Of a DNA stretch of 64,000 bases, positions 21,400 through 31,060 are shown piece after piece. The notes beneath the pieces are model-generated. The model had not been told where the DNA came from. It did not search any database and was given only the letters and a program-made list of their open reading frames with translations. The DNA is from Thereva unica (lineage: Eukaryota > Arthropoda > Insecta > Diptera > Therevidae), in NCBI GenBank assembly GCA_949987705.1, contig OX465282.1:37908039-37972038 (forward strand), written 5' to 3'. Positions within the stretch are counted from its first letter, which is position 1. Every line of letters starts with the position of its first letter. Position numbers and translations under genes: made by a program.

Positions 21400-21985
21400 A
21401 CAGATTGCTCCGTGAGATAAGTGGTGGAACGCTGAAGATCTCAAACATACAGGTAAGTATAATCTCAGCAACCTGCTGAATAATAACATTGGAAGCAGCT
21501 TGTCCCTTTAGGAAGTACAGGGGTAAAACCAAATCTCCTTGGTGGTACAGTAAGATTCTCAAACTGAGGTCTGAAAGTAGAAAGGGCTTCAATAAAGCCA
21601 CACGGTTTAACTTGGGTTTGGACTGGGACAACTGTAAAGGTCGTCTCAGGGAGTTCAAATACGAACTACGCAAGTCAAAGAAAGAATCCTGAAAGACCTT
21701 CTGTAGACAATAGAGGATTTTTTGGACACCGCAAAATGTAGAAAAATTCTCTCTAAAAGCCCAATGTAGCAAAAATTGCTGCAACAAGTCAAGTCATTGA
21801 AACTCTTGCTCGATACCCCTGGCTCAACATCTCTTGTTGTATCCGCAGAAACAGGTTTTGGGTGTCCAACTGAATACAATTTAGGTAACATCGACTGACT
21901 AATAAACAGAGATCAAATGGGCCAAAGAAGGATTTAAGCCTTATAAAACACCTGGAGCGGACGGAATTTATCCTATTGAAATTCA
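21400..21985 (+). pseudogene. LINE family L, linker and RT entry region
   Basis: This frame reads 'KSPWWYSKILKLRSESRKGF' and 'ELRKSKKES', the linker between endonuclease and reverse transcriptase in R1/LOA/I-type LINEs. A homologous block on the minus strand at 51060-51240 reads 'PWWSRELEILRKECRKEFN'. Downstream, near 21925-21985, another frame gives 'FKPYKTPGADGIYPIEIQE', the conserved RT entry motif. Stops and frameshifts separate the pieces. The rest of the RT domain has been replaced by repeat sequence (21990-22260), and the same LINE copy probably resumes at 22485. Confidence 0.8.
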
Positions 21986-21989
21986 GGAA

Positions 21990-22260
21990 GTAAGTTTCTA
22001 AGATTGGCACCGCCTTTTTGAATTGGCAAATTTTGATAAAAATTTTCTGAGAAGTTGACAATTTCGTCATTTGTGCTCATAAAATTCTCCGGTTTCGATT
22101 TTGAGTGGAATCGGAACAGAATTGCAAAATACGTCCGCCATCTTAATTTTTTTCGAAAATTGTCGGATTGCATTGTCACGGGAACTCAATGTGTGTGCAA
22201 AGTTTCATAAGAATCGGTAGTTGAAAAAGCTGTTGCAAGATTTGACGCAAAGATATAAAC
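21990..22260 (+). repeat. Family N-like repeat fragment inside LINE L
   Basis: 'GAATTGCAAAATACGTCCGC' with 'CATCTTAATTTTTTTCG', 'TCGGATTGCATTGTCA' and 'TGCAAAGTTTCATAAGAATC' parallels the order seen at 28860-29010 ('CAATTGCAAAAATCGGCCGC', 'TCAGATTGCATTGTCA', 'GCAAAATTTCACCTTAATC'). It is a diverged copy of the same repeat. It sits between two parts of LINE L. Confidence 0.6.
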
Positions 22261-22484
22261 AAATATACGAGGTGAAGCTAAGTAAAACTAAATTCTTCAG
22301 TTTCGGTGATATCTCCTCATTGGAGCCATAGTTCTTTCCGGTAAGTACTCTTTGAGACTTGAGACAGGTCGATGGGACAAGTAGATGAATGTGAAAGCAA
22401 TTCGGGCTATTTTTCCATGTAATCGACTTGTGGCACAATGCATTATCTTTTTTCTTTTTAATTTGGGCCGTTTCTCACGATTTC

Positions 22485-22716
22485 GAATTAAGGGAAACTG
22501 CAGGGCAGATGAACCAGCGAGGGAACCGAAGTGGAAAGCTTAGCTCGAGCCGATGACTTATGCAAAGTTGTGGTAATGAAGATGAGGAAGAAACTGTCTC
22601 TCATCTTCTCTGTCCGGCCCTCGAGAGGAAAAAGCAGACCTTCTTCACACTGGTGTTCCTGACCTCTGTGGCTTTATTAAAAGCTCCAAATAACTTGAAA
22701 TAGTCATGAATGGCAT
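22485..22716 (+). pseudogene. LINE family L, RNase H end and cysteine motif
   Basis: The sequence encodes 'GNCRADEPAREP' (C-terminal RNase H block; consensus 'GN..ADELAR') and then, after a deletion, a decayed cysteine cluster 'LCKSCGNEDEEETVSHLLC' and 'PALERKK'. RNase H in such LINEs removes the RNA strand during reverse transcription; the cysteine motif closes the ORF. The copy is cut at 'ATGGCAT' by the element starting at 22717. Its 3' UTR continues at 25648. Confidence 0.85.
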
Positions 22717-23295
22717 CCCAAGTAACAATTTAGAAGTCAAGACTCTCGGGAAAATTTAAATTAGGCTAATAAAGCCCTTATTAGATTTTTCATAAAGAGG
22801 TCTTTCTTTTAAATTGTTTATTAAGGTTTTTCCTAAAAATCGTTTCTTATAGCGTATTTAGATCCAACTGTTTCAAGAACTGGGTTTTACCTGAGTTTAT
22901 CTATAAAGTCTTTCGCGAAGAGTGCAGCCTTATTTAAACCCCTTAACAGTAAGTTTATCTTTTCAGAAGATTTCATACTCTGATTACACTCTTGCAATGG
23001 CTTTGTAAAAATATATTATAATAAAAATAAGAATGGATTTTTTTAAGAGTTAGCACAAGAATTTTTTAAGAACAAACTACTGGAAGCTGTGACACATTAC
23101 CTTATAAGAACATTATGAAAGTAAAGTCTAATAAATACTGTGTGTAAAAACTCTAGCATGTAATTTTATATGAAGTTTTTATAAGAGAGTTATAAATATT
23201 ATGTCTTATTTAAAGGTATTATAGAGAATAATTTTTTATGAGATAATTTTAAATGCATTATGACAGTTAGATCATATGTTCAGTGATTTATGTAA

Positions 23296-23772
23296 TACCA
23301 TGTTTCCATCGCACTGGAAATCCGCAGGTTTTGATAAAACGATTTGGTGAAATCCAAATGTGTTTCCATCGCACCAGGCAGTTTTCACTTGTCATAACAA
23401 ACTTGCACATCAAATTTAAAAAACCTAATTATATCAACAAAACTGAGGAATTTGGAAAGAATAGGCTGTAAAATAAGGAAAATATATAAACATTCATTTA
23501 AGCTCCATTTTAAACGTTAAAGATAGAAAATTTAAAAATAACAAATTCGTACTGTCAAAATTTTTTACAGCTGAGAAATTTCCCCAAGCTGAGTACATTT
23601 GCTGAATAGGCTGAATAGTCATTAGCAAGATTTCGATCGAGATTTCATTGAAATCTCCTCCGAAAGGCGATTTCATTTTATTTGCTAAAACATGAGATTT
23701 CAAACGAGATTTCGTCCGAAATCCTCATTTTCGCCGAAATCGGAAGATTTCGAGTGCGATGGAAACATGGTA
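23296..23772. mobile_element. PIF/Harbinger-type MITE
   Basis: Terminal inverted repeats TACCATGTTTCCATCGCACT at both ends (the right one reverse-complemented) match perfectly over 20 bases, then differ by one base and continue GAAATC. TAA is duplicated on both sides (23293-23295 and 23773-23775), the TWA target signature of PIF/Harbinger elements. The 477-bp interior is non-coding, with several 'GAAATC...GATTTC' sub-repeats near the right end. It is nested within the 22717-25647 element and therefore younger than it. Confidence 0.88.
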
Positions 23773-24149
23773 TAAAGGAAGTTGACCAAAACTGTCTGAA
23801 GTAAAAAGAAGCCAAAAAATGTCTTATTGAAACAAATTATTGGAGTATGAAGTTATTGTTATTTGAAAAGTGGAAATTTTCGCTGGTTTTCTTTAAATGT
23901 AAGGAACAAATGGTGTTTAGCAAATGAGCTGCTTGAGTATAAATATAAATTACTACGAACCGAAAATGTTTAGTTTTACTTAGGAACTCTTTATCAATTA
24001 TTCCAATAATAATCGTATAATAATATCTATTTATTAAGAGTAAACTTAGTATAATAATATTTATTAAGTGGCAGCTTTAGCCAAGAATATATTTCAGTTA
24101 AACGCTTATATTAATAACTAAATTAAATTTAAGAACTCTTTATGGTTAA

Positions 24150-24670
24150 TCTGGTATGCGAGGTAAATTTAAGAACATCAGCCTCATAAATTTTCACGCA
24201 CCTACAGAAGAGTCCCCGGATGATGATAAAGAAGAATTCTTCGAATTAGTTGAACGGGAACTTAATGCCTGCCCCAGGTATGATGTAAAAATCATACTGG
24301 GAGATCTGAACGCAAAAGTAGGCAGGGAGCCCATATACAGGCAATATGTCGGCAACCACAGCTTGCACGAAAACACTAATGACAATGGACAGCAAGTTGT
24401 AGAGATGGCAGCAAGTAAGAACTTGGTCGTTGCAAGTACTAGATTTGCGCGTAAAGATATCCATAATGCCACCTGGGTATCTCCTGATGGAGCCCCTTGC
24501 AACCAAATAGATCATGTGTTGATAGACCGCCGCCACCTTTCGTGTCTGATGACGGTACGAACGTACCGAGGTGCCAACTTCGACTCGGATCACTATTTTG
24601 TTGGTATGGTGCTCCGAGAGCGCATTACAACGCTGAAAAGCTTTGTATCCGCTGATCAGGTTCGAATCAA
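24150..24670 (+). pseudogene. RTE family A LINE, endonuclease domain
   Basis: The 175-codon frame starting at 24156 carries most of an apurinic-like endonuclease, which nicks the target for reverse transcription. 'INFHAPTEES' lies at residues 11-20, 'ILGDLNAKVGRE' at 47-58 (catalytic D-x-N), 'ATWVSPDG' at 105-112, 'NQIDHVLIDRR' at 116-126, and 'SDHY' at 144-147 (catalytic D-H). The N-terminal quarter of the domain is missing here but is represented in the antisense copy at 6465-6960. The frame stops at 24682 just after the domain, and the following linker is deleted, so the domain is joined almost directly to RT sequence. Confidence 0.92.
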
Positions 24671-25535
24671 CACAGCTGTATAAGATATTCTCCGCTATTC
24701 TACAAAACAGGATGGCCCCATACGCCAGAAACATCATAGCCCATTACCAGTGTGGCTTCAGCCCAGGCAAATCAACGACTGATCAGATTTTCACCTTGAG
24801 GCAGGCTATGGAAAAATGTCTAGAGTTTCAAAACTCAAGTCAACACCTCTTCATAAACTTTAAATCCGCCTATGATAGCATAGCCAGGGTAGAACTCTAC
24901 AAAGCCATGAGAGAATTCGGCATACCCAACAAACTGACAAGACTAGGTAGGTTGACCATGATCAATGTGTCAAGCCAAGTAAAGGTATCCGGAACACTGT
25001 CCAGACCAATCAACATCTATAATGGACTCCGACAAGGGCACGGTCTGGCCTGCCTCCTTTTCAACCTGGCGTTGGAGAAAGTGATCCATCCGAGATTCGG
25101 GCGTGACATCAAGGGGTACAATCCTCCACAAGTCCACCCAATTACTGGCTTACGCAGACGACATTGACATCATTGGAAGAACAACAATAGCTGTACAAGA
25201 AGCTTTCACTCAGATTGAGCAAGCGGCAGGAAATCTGGGACTACACATTAACGAAAGCAAAACAAAGTACATGGTGACCTCGTCTGGAAGAACACCTAAC
25301 ATTGGTCCCACAATCAAGGTAGCGGAACACGAGTTTGACGTGGTAAAATCATTTACCTACCTTGGGTCAATAGTAGCAGCCGACAATAGCATGGAACCAG
25401 AAATACGCGCACGACTGCTAAAAGCCAACAAAGCCTACTATAATCTGTCAAAGCTCTTCAAATCCAAATATCTAACCGTAACGTCTAAACTTCGGTTACA
25501 AGATTATTTTCATACGCCACTTTCTGGATAGTAAC
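24671..25535 (+). pseudogene. RTE family A LINE, reverse transcriptase remnant
   Basis: 'YQCGFSPGKSTTDQIF' (residues 35-50 of the frame at 24643), 'HLFINFKSAYDSI' (motif A) and 'GLRQGHGLACLLFNLALE' (motif B) mark the reverse transcriptase. The catalytic aspartate expected in motif A is asparagine here, and motif B has H where D is usual. A frameshift near 25100 moves to the frame containing 'LLAYADDIDIIG' (catalytic YADD) and 'FTYLGSIVAADNSMEPEIRA', the thumb region. The copy breaks off near 25530, before the C-terminal 'GH' block. About 300 residues between endonuclease and RT are missing. Clearly inactive. Confidence 0.92.
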
Positions 25536-25647
25536 CCTCTTTAAAAATTCTTAATTTGTCAAAGTTATACCTATATCTTGGCGAAAGCCTCATTTAGTTC
25601 TTATAAAATTCTTTGACGGCTTTATAAGAGAGAAAATGTTTGTTGGG

Positions 25648-25740
25648 ATCACAATGGGCCCAATGGTATGCCTAAGTAGGCTCCGTAGTGGAGGAGCAGC
25701 CATTTCAACCTAGCCTAACCTAACCTAACCTAAGTATAGA
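25648..25740 (+). repeat. LINE family L 3' UTR and CCTAA tail
   Basis: 'ATCACAATGGGCCCAATGGT' through 'GCAGCCATTTCAACCTAG' and a (CCTAA)-type tail of about four units match the 3' ends of the copies at 57430-57495 (+) and 52292-52390 (-). It is the severed 3' end of the copy that ends at 22716. The tail is the complement of the insect telomere unit TTAGG but is also what the other copies carry, so it belongs to the LINE. Confidence 0.9.
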
Positions 25741-25785
25741 AGCTTGTGAATAACTGGGCCTTCGGCCGCATTGGATGCAGCCCTT

Positions 25786-26245
25786 TTTTTTTATGTGAAA
25801 GACTAGAGTCTCAGGGAAGACCCTTTATACTGTAGACAATCTATTTTCTTAATATAGAATGCAATGTCGAACAGCAGCTCTAGTCGGGGAAGGAAGGAAC
25901 TGCCACAACCTACCCGCGATATTTTTCAGTCCACCTACTTCCAACCATTACTATTGCGACTTTGGCATCGGGGCATCGAGAAACAGCTCGCTGGAGTGTT
26001 ATGCCTCCTGAAACGAGTTGAATCTCATCAACCAACCGATAACAACCAACCGGAGCGAGGAAGGGCTAAGGAAGGCTATGTCAAGAAGAATCAGGAATGT
26101 AAAGAGGGAAGAAGAAAGAAGGAAAGTTATGTAGTTGGGAAAATTGGAAAAGGCGAAGGACCGTGGGGCTTGGCCGGGAATCGAACCCGGGACCTCTCGG
26201 ATAGTAGCTAGACGCCTTACTCCCTAGACTACCGAGGCCCCCCCA
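25786..26245 (-). mobile_element. tRNA-derived SINE, full length (antisense)
   Basis: On the minus strand the element starts with a tRNA-like head, GGCCTCGGTAGTCTAGGGAG, with an A box (26221-26231, TAGTCTAGGGA) and a B box (26177-26187, GGTTCGATTCC). A body follows (26160 down to 25864) ending in CCCGACTAGAGCTGCTG. A 3' segment CTTTCACATAAAAAA continues to about 25786. The head cannot fold as a tRNA because the acceptor arm GGCCTCG has no partner after the B box. Body copies recur at 42526-42775, tail copies at 44287-44345, and a head at 46031-46130. Transcription would be by RNA polymerase III. Confidence 0.87.
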
Positions 26246-27974
26246 ACCTAACATAATACTGCAAATTTACTGTACTGTTCAGTAGTGTTTTAGACCAAAA
26301 GAACTCAAATTCATCTGCTATCTAAAAACAAGGAATATCGCAGTCGGTACCATCAGACATAGCAACAAAGCTATCCATCTGCCAGAAAAGGCGAAAAGAA
26401 AGTCGAAGCCAAGTGGAACTACAAAAACACATTTTTAAATGTATCTTGCAATATTTTTTCCTGCGCTTTAACTCAAAAAGAAAGTGTTAGAAACGATTTC
26501 ATTCATAATTTTCATGTAAATATTTTTATTTTGAGCAATAAATCATTTGATAATTTGTCACAGTTTATTAATTTGTTTTATCAAGCTACGAGCCAAGGTA
26601 TCATTAGTGATTCAAGGCCCCGCCTCCTCCCATCAAAAACAAAACCAGTCTTTTTGTGATAACGAATTTGTGCAACTTGCCCCACAATTAACTTACAAAC
26701 TAAAAATCGCAAAAAGGTACGAAGTTTCTGAACTCTATGACTGAGGAGGTTAAAAGTTTTCAGACAACTTTCTTGCAGTCTTAATATAATCAAAACACAA
26801 AAAGACAAGCAGAAGTGCCAGTGTAAGTCTGACGGTTTGTTGGCACATGGATGTGGGCAATTTTATTATACTATTGATTGTTGAAGCTAGAAGTGAAAAA
26901 TAAAAGCAGTAACGAACATACCTCAGGCGTTTGAGATTTGGTATGAACTGCAGCCACGTTTTTCTACAGAGCTTAATGTAAACAGCACGCGGCTTTAAGG
27001 ATCGATACTGAGGAAATAACTATCATTAGTAGAAAAAGTTATAGTTTCAAATAGATAAAATCAATCACAGATTTAATGGAGAAATGAATCAGTTTTGAAC
27101 TTAAGATATATATATATAGTCCAAAACATTTTTTTATCAAATATTCGTCTAGGACTGTACTCATGTCGTACTCTGTAGTATCACCTTCCGTGCCTAAAAT
27201 TTTTGCATTTCCCGTCACAGCAAGAAATTCTTTGCCAACATAGCACAGCAAGTTTTTCCTTCGACGTCTCGCGCAGTAAGACCGTACCAATATTTGCCAA
27301 GATTGGCCTTAAACGCGACTGAAGCTGTTATCGACCGTTTAGCATAAATTAAGCAAGTTCAGGTTTGTCTATCAAGAATTGCTTGGCTTTATGGCGGTTT
27401 CTTGTCTTGCTCTTGTCGCCGTTAAAACTTGCAAAAAAAAAACAATTAGTTAACGTCTTCGCAGCTACGAGTGTAAGAAATGGTTCTTCAGTATGTGTGT
27501 CCTAGTGGCAGCATCATTGGTTTAACTGTAATAAGTTTTTTCCTCAGTTTTATAAGTTACAACTTCTGACCAAGAATCCGCAATATCTTCTTCTTCATTG
27601 CTTTTATGGTTCCATAATAGTCATGATTATTTTATTTTACTGGAGACCATCAGACATAGCAACAATTGCCATTGCCAGGACCTCGTTAGCGTGGAAGCCA
27701 TTCACGCATCTTAACATAATTATTATGGTTTAATTAAGAATAATTTTCCAGTGCTTTATTTACTGCGTTGCTTTTCTTATAACTTTAAATCATTTAATTT
27801 GATTTTTCAGTTCTTAATTCCGTACAATATCTCCTAACATGCTTATGTACATAAATCAATATTTTAATAAAACCCCTGTTTTGGGTAATTGCTTATAACT
27901 ATAATTGGTCGATAGCAAGAAATATATTTCCAATAACTGGACCAATAGTTTTTAATTTTGCCATCTTAATATTA
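26246..27974. other. No gene recognised
   Basis: Two spots share 'ACCATCAGACATAGCAACAA' (26346 and 27646), suggesting a dispersed repeat of unknown type. Frames of 65-83 codons show no domain. Confidence 0.5.
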
Positions 27975-28300
27975 AAAAAAAAAATAAATAGTTTAAAAAC
28001 ACTAAAAAATACGCTTTTATTTTTAAACTGAACCAAAAATTAAAAAAATAATTTTGAATGTAAATTTTTTACTGTTGCGGCCTCTTACTTAATTGTAAAA
28101 AAGCGTAGGGTGCCTTTTACCAATATTCCTATCTTATTAATACTGGAACTTTTCGTTAGAGCCTCACCCTTTTTACATTTAAGTAAGTGGCCGCAGCAGT
28201 CAAAACTTTACATACAAAATTATTTTTTACTTTTGGTTCAGTTTAAAAAAAAATTCTATTTTTTAGTTTTTTAATACTACTTATTTATTTTTATTTTCTA
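27975..28300. repeat. Foldback: about 130-bp inverted arms
   Basis: The arm at 27975-28104 and the arm at 28168-28300 are reverse complements with scattered differences (both carry TTTAAACTGAACCAAAA, TTTTGWATGTAAA and GCGGCC.CTTACTTAA), around a spacer of about 63 bp. The same arm sequence occurs singly at 2200-2340. This is either a foldback element or two family N pieces joined head to head. Confidence 0.88.
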
Positions 28301-29035
28301 CTTTTTAGTCTAGTCTATGTCTTCCGCCATTTTGATTTTTGTCGGACTCTTTCATTTGATACCCATGTTGCGGGCTCGGTGGAACACAATTACAAAAAAC
28401 AGCCGACATCTTGGAACCACCTTGCTTGACCGTTTATAAAATGGTCAGATTGCTCATAATGAGTTGAACTCAGGTTGAGCCCGAGTACAACTACATGTAG
28501 ACGGGAGGCGGGTTGAGTTAGAGTCGATTGAGCTGGACTCAGCTGTACTGGGCTGAGCCGAAATTATGCATAAGGACGTGAGTTCAGTAGTAGTTAAATT
28601 TAGTTGACAGCAGCGTCTCTGCGTTTTGTTTGTGATTTTTTGTAATGGGTTGTGCTTTTTTATTTTCACCTCAACCTCAAGCCAACTATTCAATTCATTT
28701 ATGCATACATACTAATTATTAAGCAAACTACGAATGTGTGTAAAATTTTAAGTTGATCGGTTAAATTTTTTTACTTTTTAGTCTATTATAAGTTTTCCGC
28801 AATTTTGTGTTGGTCGCCCTTTTTGAATTTGTATTATACCTATCATATGCTTTCATTTGATACTCATGGCTGCGGAGCACAATTGCAAAAATCGGCCGCC
28901 ATTTTGGAACCGACATCTGGATTTTTTTTACAAAATGGTCAGATTGCATTGTCATCGTATATGCAAAATTTCACCTTAATCGGAAATCGGGAAGTGGTCA
29001 AATTCAACCTCCAAGATTTTATTACATAATTACAA
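28301..29035 (-). repeat. Family N repeat, reverse orientation
   Basis: The minus strand shows 'AAAATGGCGGAAGACATAGA' (near 28335), 'GGTATCAAATGAAAG' (28364) and 'GGCGGCTGATT'-like segments. A second unit at 28730-29035 repeats 'CTTTCATTTGATACTCATGG', 'CCGCCATTTTGGAACCGACA' and 'AAAATGGTCAGATTGCATTG'. Unit 1 (28340-28460) and unit 2 (28850-28960) are direct copies of each other in this window. Confidence 0.8.
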
Positions 29036-29532
29036 GTGACGCTAATAAAAGCGTATTAAAATTCCGTGTCCCGATGCTCGTACACGTTAATCTGCGAACC
29101 GGCCAACAGATTTAAATGAAAATTTGGGAATATGTATGGTTGGTTACAGATTGACGGATATGATAGTTTTGGTCCAGATAAGTGGAGCTGTGGGCCAGAT
29201 CTGGAAGATCTGGAGAAAAAATCTGGAAAAACGCATTCCAGCCAGAATGAAAATTAAAATTCAGTAACAACAAAGTGCATCAATTGTCTACTCTCGCTTG
29301 AATTGTGACTCTTCGCATCACACATTGTGTCTTTGGAGGCATAAGACCGAACGATGTAAGTTTTACAAAACAATCTAAACTGATTTGGCGATGATATTAT
29401 TCTGTTGGCAGGAATATTTGATTTTCGCCACCTTTTGTGATTGCTAGAATATGACATTCGTTGGCATTGCACCATCGAGATGCTGTGATTTCGATTCGCT
29501 CATGCTGCTTCCCATCGTAACCGTTTGGTTTG
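29036..29532. other. No gene recognised
   Basis: Contains an internally repetitive 'AGATCTGGAAGATCTGGAG' stretch near 29197. Upstream Helitron sequence would be expected here but I could not recognise it. Confidence 0.45.
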
Positions 29533-30200
29533 TGGACTCAATACAAAAATTACATATCTGATGATATTTTGCATCAATTGCTCACTAGAATATCTAATCC
29601 AGATTTGCAAATGACTGAAGAAATTAAAAATGAGGCATTGGTATCATATGAGCACATGTGCTTAATATAGCATTACCTGAATTAAGCATGACAGCATGAC
29701 CCTATCGTCGAATTGTAAGGCTAATAAACAATATAATTGCGATGCATTGAGGGAATCACCTCAAAGGAACATTCCGCCGTTGAATCGGCAACAAAAATAT
29801 GAAGATAATGAATGATGGAACTGGAGGAATTTTTCTGGGACGCTACCGATGGAAATTGGAAAATTTCTTTGATTGCATTGATTATGGTAAAGATTCGCTA
29901 ACAGAATCAATAAGCTAATTGGGCCTCCGGTTGCACTGGAGGCAGCCCTTCACCTACCAACAGCTCATTTAGCACTCAAGGCCGTTGAATATGCAAATCA
30001 ATGAAACTGAAACATGCCATCTTTCGAAAAACTGTGCTTAAAGCTTTGCAGCAATGCAAATCGATAGTATGGGATGATAAAAAGAAGGCATATAAAAAGT
30101 TTTTGGAGGCATTAGACCAAACAATGCAAGATCTACGATAAAATCAAAACCGGCCTCAACGCACCACCAAGTTGAGAGGCGATTTTCGCCAAACAGGTTT
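29533..30200 (+). pseudogene. Helitron helicase (Pif1-like) fossil
   Basis: Helitrons encode a Rep/helicase protein for rolling-circle transposition. From 29533 the frame reads 'WTQYKNYISDDILHQLLTRI' and 'DLQMTEEIKNEALVSYE', a typical pre-helicase stretch. Near 29771 come 'IPPLNRQQKYE' and 'NDGTGG', then a decayed Walker A: another frame gives 'DATDGNWKISLI' where 'DAPGGTGKTFLI' is usual. Near 29960-29990 is 'TAHLALK'. From 30034 one frame reads 'VLKALQQCKSIVWDDKK', 'LEALDQTMQDLR', a stop, then 'GDFRQT', the Pif1 motif. Several frameshifts and stops; the Rep domain is not seen. Terminal TC/hairpin-CTRR ends were not found. Confidence 0.88.
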
Positions 30201-30289
30201 AGTAGAACGAAAAACATAGAGGTGTGCGCTTTACAGGCTTGCGCTCATGAGAACTTAAGAGGGGCCTACGAGAATAAGAAGCTTTTCTG

Positions 30290-31060
30290 ATAGCCGCAAT
30301 TAGGGCGATAAGGTCCCGTAGAACCAGGTCTAAATTAGTTTGAGACTTCCAACGTGCTGTTGGTGAGCTGGGCGTTTGCAATCAAGTTACCATTGTCTGG
30401 GTCCCTGGTCACCGCAGTTTCACAGTCAATGAAGAAGCGCAGGCCTGGCTAAAGCCGGCTCTACATGATGCTATGAACACCCTCCAACGTTGGACGCTTA
30501 GCGATAGGACGCATCGTGTGGTCGATGCTCGAACTACGATTGTCCATCCAATGTCAATCGTGCAACGTTGGTGTTTGGACACGTTTGGGCTGTTGTCGGT
30601 ATTGAATCAAACGTTGAAAGCCAACATTCGATGAACGTTCACCGCATCTTGCCGGGCCGGCTAAACAAGCTATGAAATTGCATTCATCAGTCCAGAGCCG
30701 GCTGTCGGGCCGCCCACCAGCCTTGGCCGATTGGACTATGGATGAAACATGCTAAACGCTGTAGTTCGTCGCCTGAGCTGGCCAACTCTAAGCGATCCCT
30801 TTCTGTGCCTTCTCTTAACGCGGCCAAGCAGTTGTTTAGCCGCAGTAGAAACCATATCAGGACACTTGTTTGCTAGATTACCGGACTTCGCCTATCACTT
30901 ATAAAGGATAGGAAGGGCAGAGAACCCCACCTGCCGGCTTTTCCTTGAAGATAAGTCCGCCCTCGATTTTCCCGATAGTGAGAAGCATAGTCTCATTGTT
31001 CGACAAGTCTTTGCTTCAACATTTTAGTCTAAGCTACAAACCACTAGGTAGACTGTTAAA
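30290..31060 (+). pseudogene. LINE with RNase H domain, C-terminal part (family L-like)
   Basis: From about 30330 the frame reads 'SKLV', 'VGELG' and 'NQVTIVWVPGHRSFTVNEEA', the RNase H C-terminal block 'VPGH...NE.AD'. It is interrupted by a 251-bp MITE at 30453-30703. Beyond it, 30830-30960 carries decayed sequence resembling the block between RNase H and the final cysteine motif ('RSRNHIRTLV' and 'KGREPHLPAF'). RT and endonuclease are absent (5'-truncated). It follows directly on the Helitron fossil. Family membership with L is likely but not certain. Confidence 0.72.
30453..30703. mobile_element. MITE G, nested in a LINE RNase H region
   Basis: The ends AGCCGGCTCTACATGATG (left) and, reverse-complemented, AGCCGGCTCTGGACTGATG (right) form an inverted repeat with the core AGCCGGCTCT. 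The interior contains 'CGACCACACGATGCGTCC' (minus strand) and 'CAACGTTGGACGCTTA', shared with a partial inverted copy at 46165-46310. It splits the LINE's RNase H reading. The target duplication is not clear. Non-coding. Confidence 0.7.

Larger units (their letters stand above)
22717..25647. mobile_element. 2.9-kb inverted-repeat element inserted in LINE L
   Basis: The left end CCCAAGTAACAATTTAGAA and the reverse complement of the right end, CCCAACAAACATTTTCTCT, form an imperfect terminal repeat. The dinucleotide AT is duplicated at 22715-22716 and 25648-25649. Joining the flanks gives 'ATGGCATCACAATGGGCC', exactly the continuous LINE L sequence seen at 57433-57450, which proves the boundaries independently of the inverted repeat. 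The interior is AT-rich with many TTATAAGA-like motifs and no own transposase. It holds a Harbinger MITE (23296-23772) and an RTE-A fossil (24150-25535). A 2-bp AT duplication is reported for ISL2EU-type transposons; that link is only a suggestion. Confidence 0.82.

Noticed and set aside
24246..24737. Minus-strand 163-codon frame
   Set aside because: It lies opposite the RTE endonuclease, whose motifs are unambiguous on the plus strand.
25711..25735. Interstitial telomeric repeat
   Set aside because: The CCTAA units sit exactly at the 3' end of LINE L, as in its other copies, so they are its tail.
26160..26245. A functional tRNA gene on the minus strand
   Set aside because: A and B boxes are good, but the 5' acceptor strand has no complementary 3' strand, and the sequence is continuous with a repeated SINE body.
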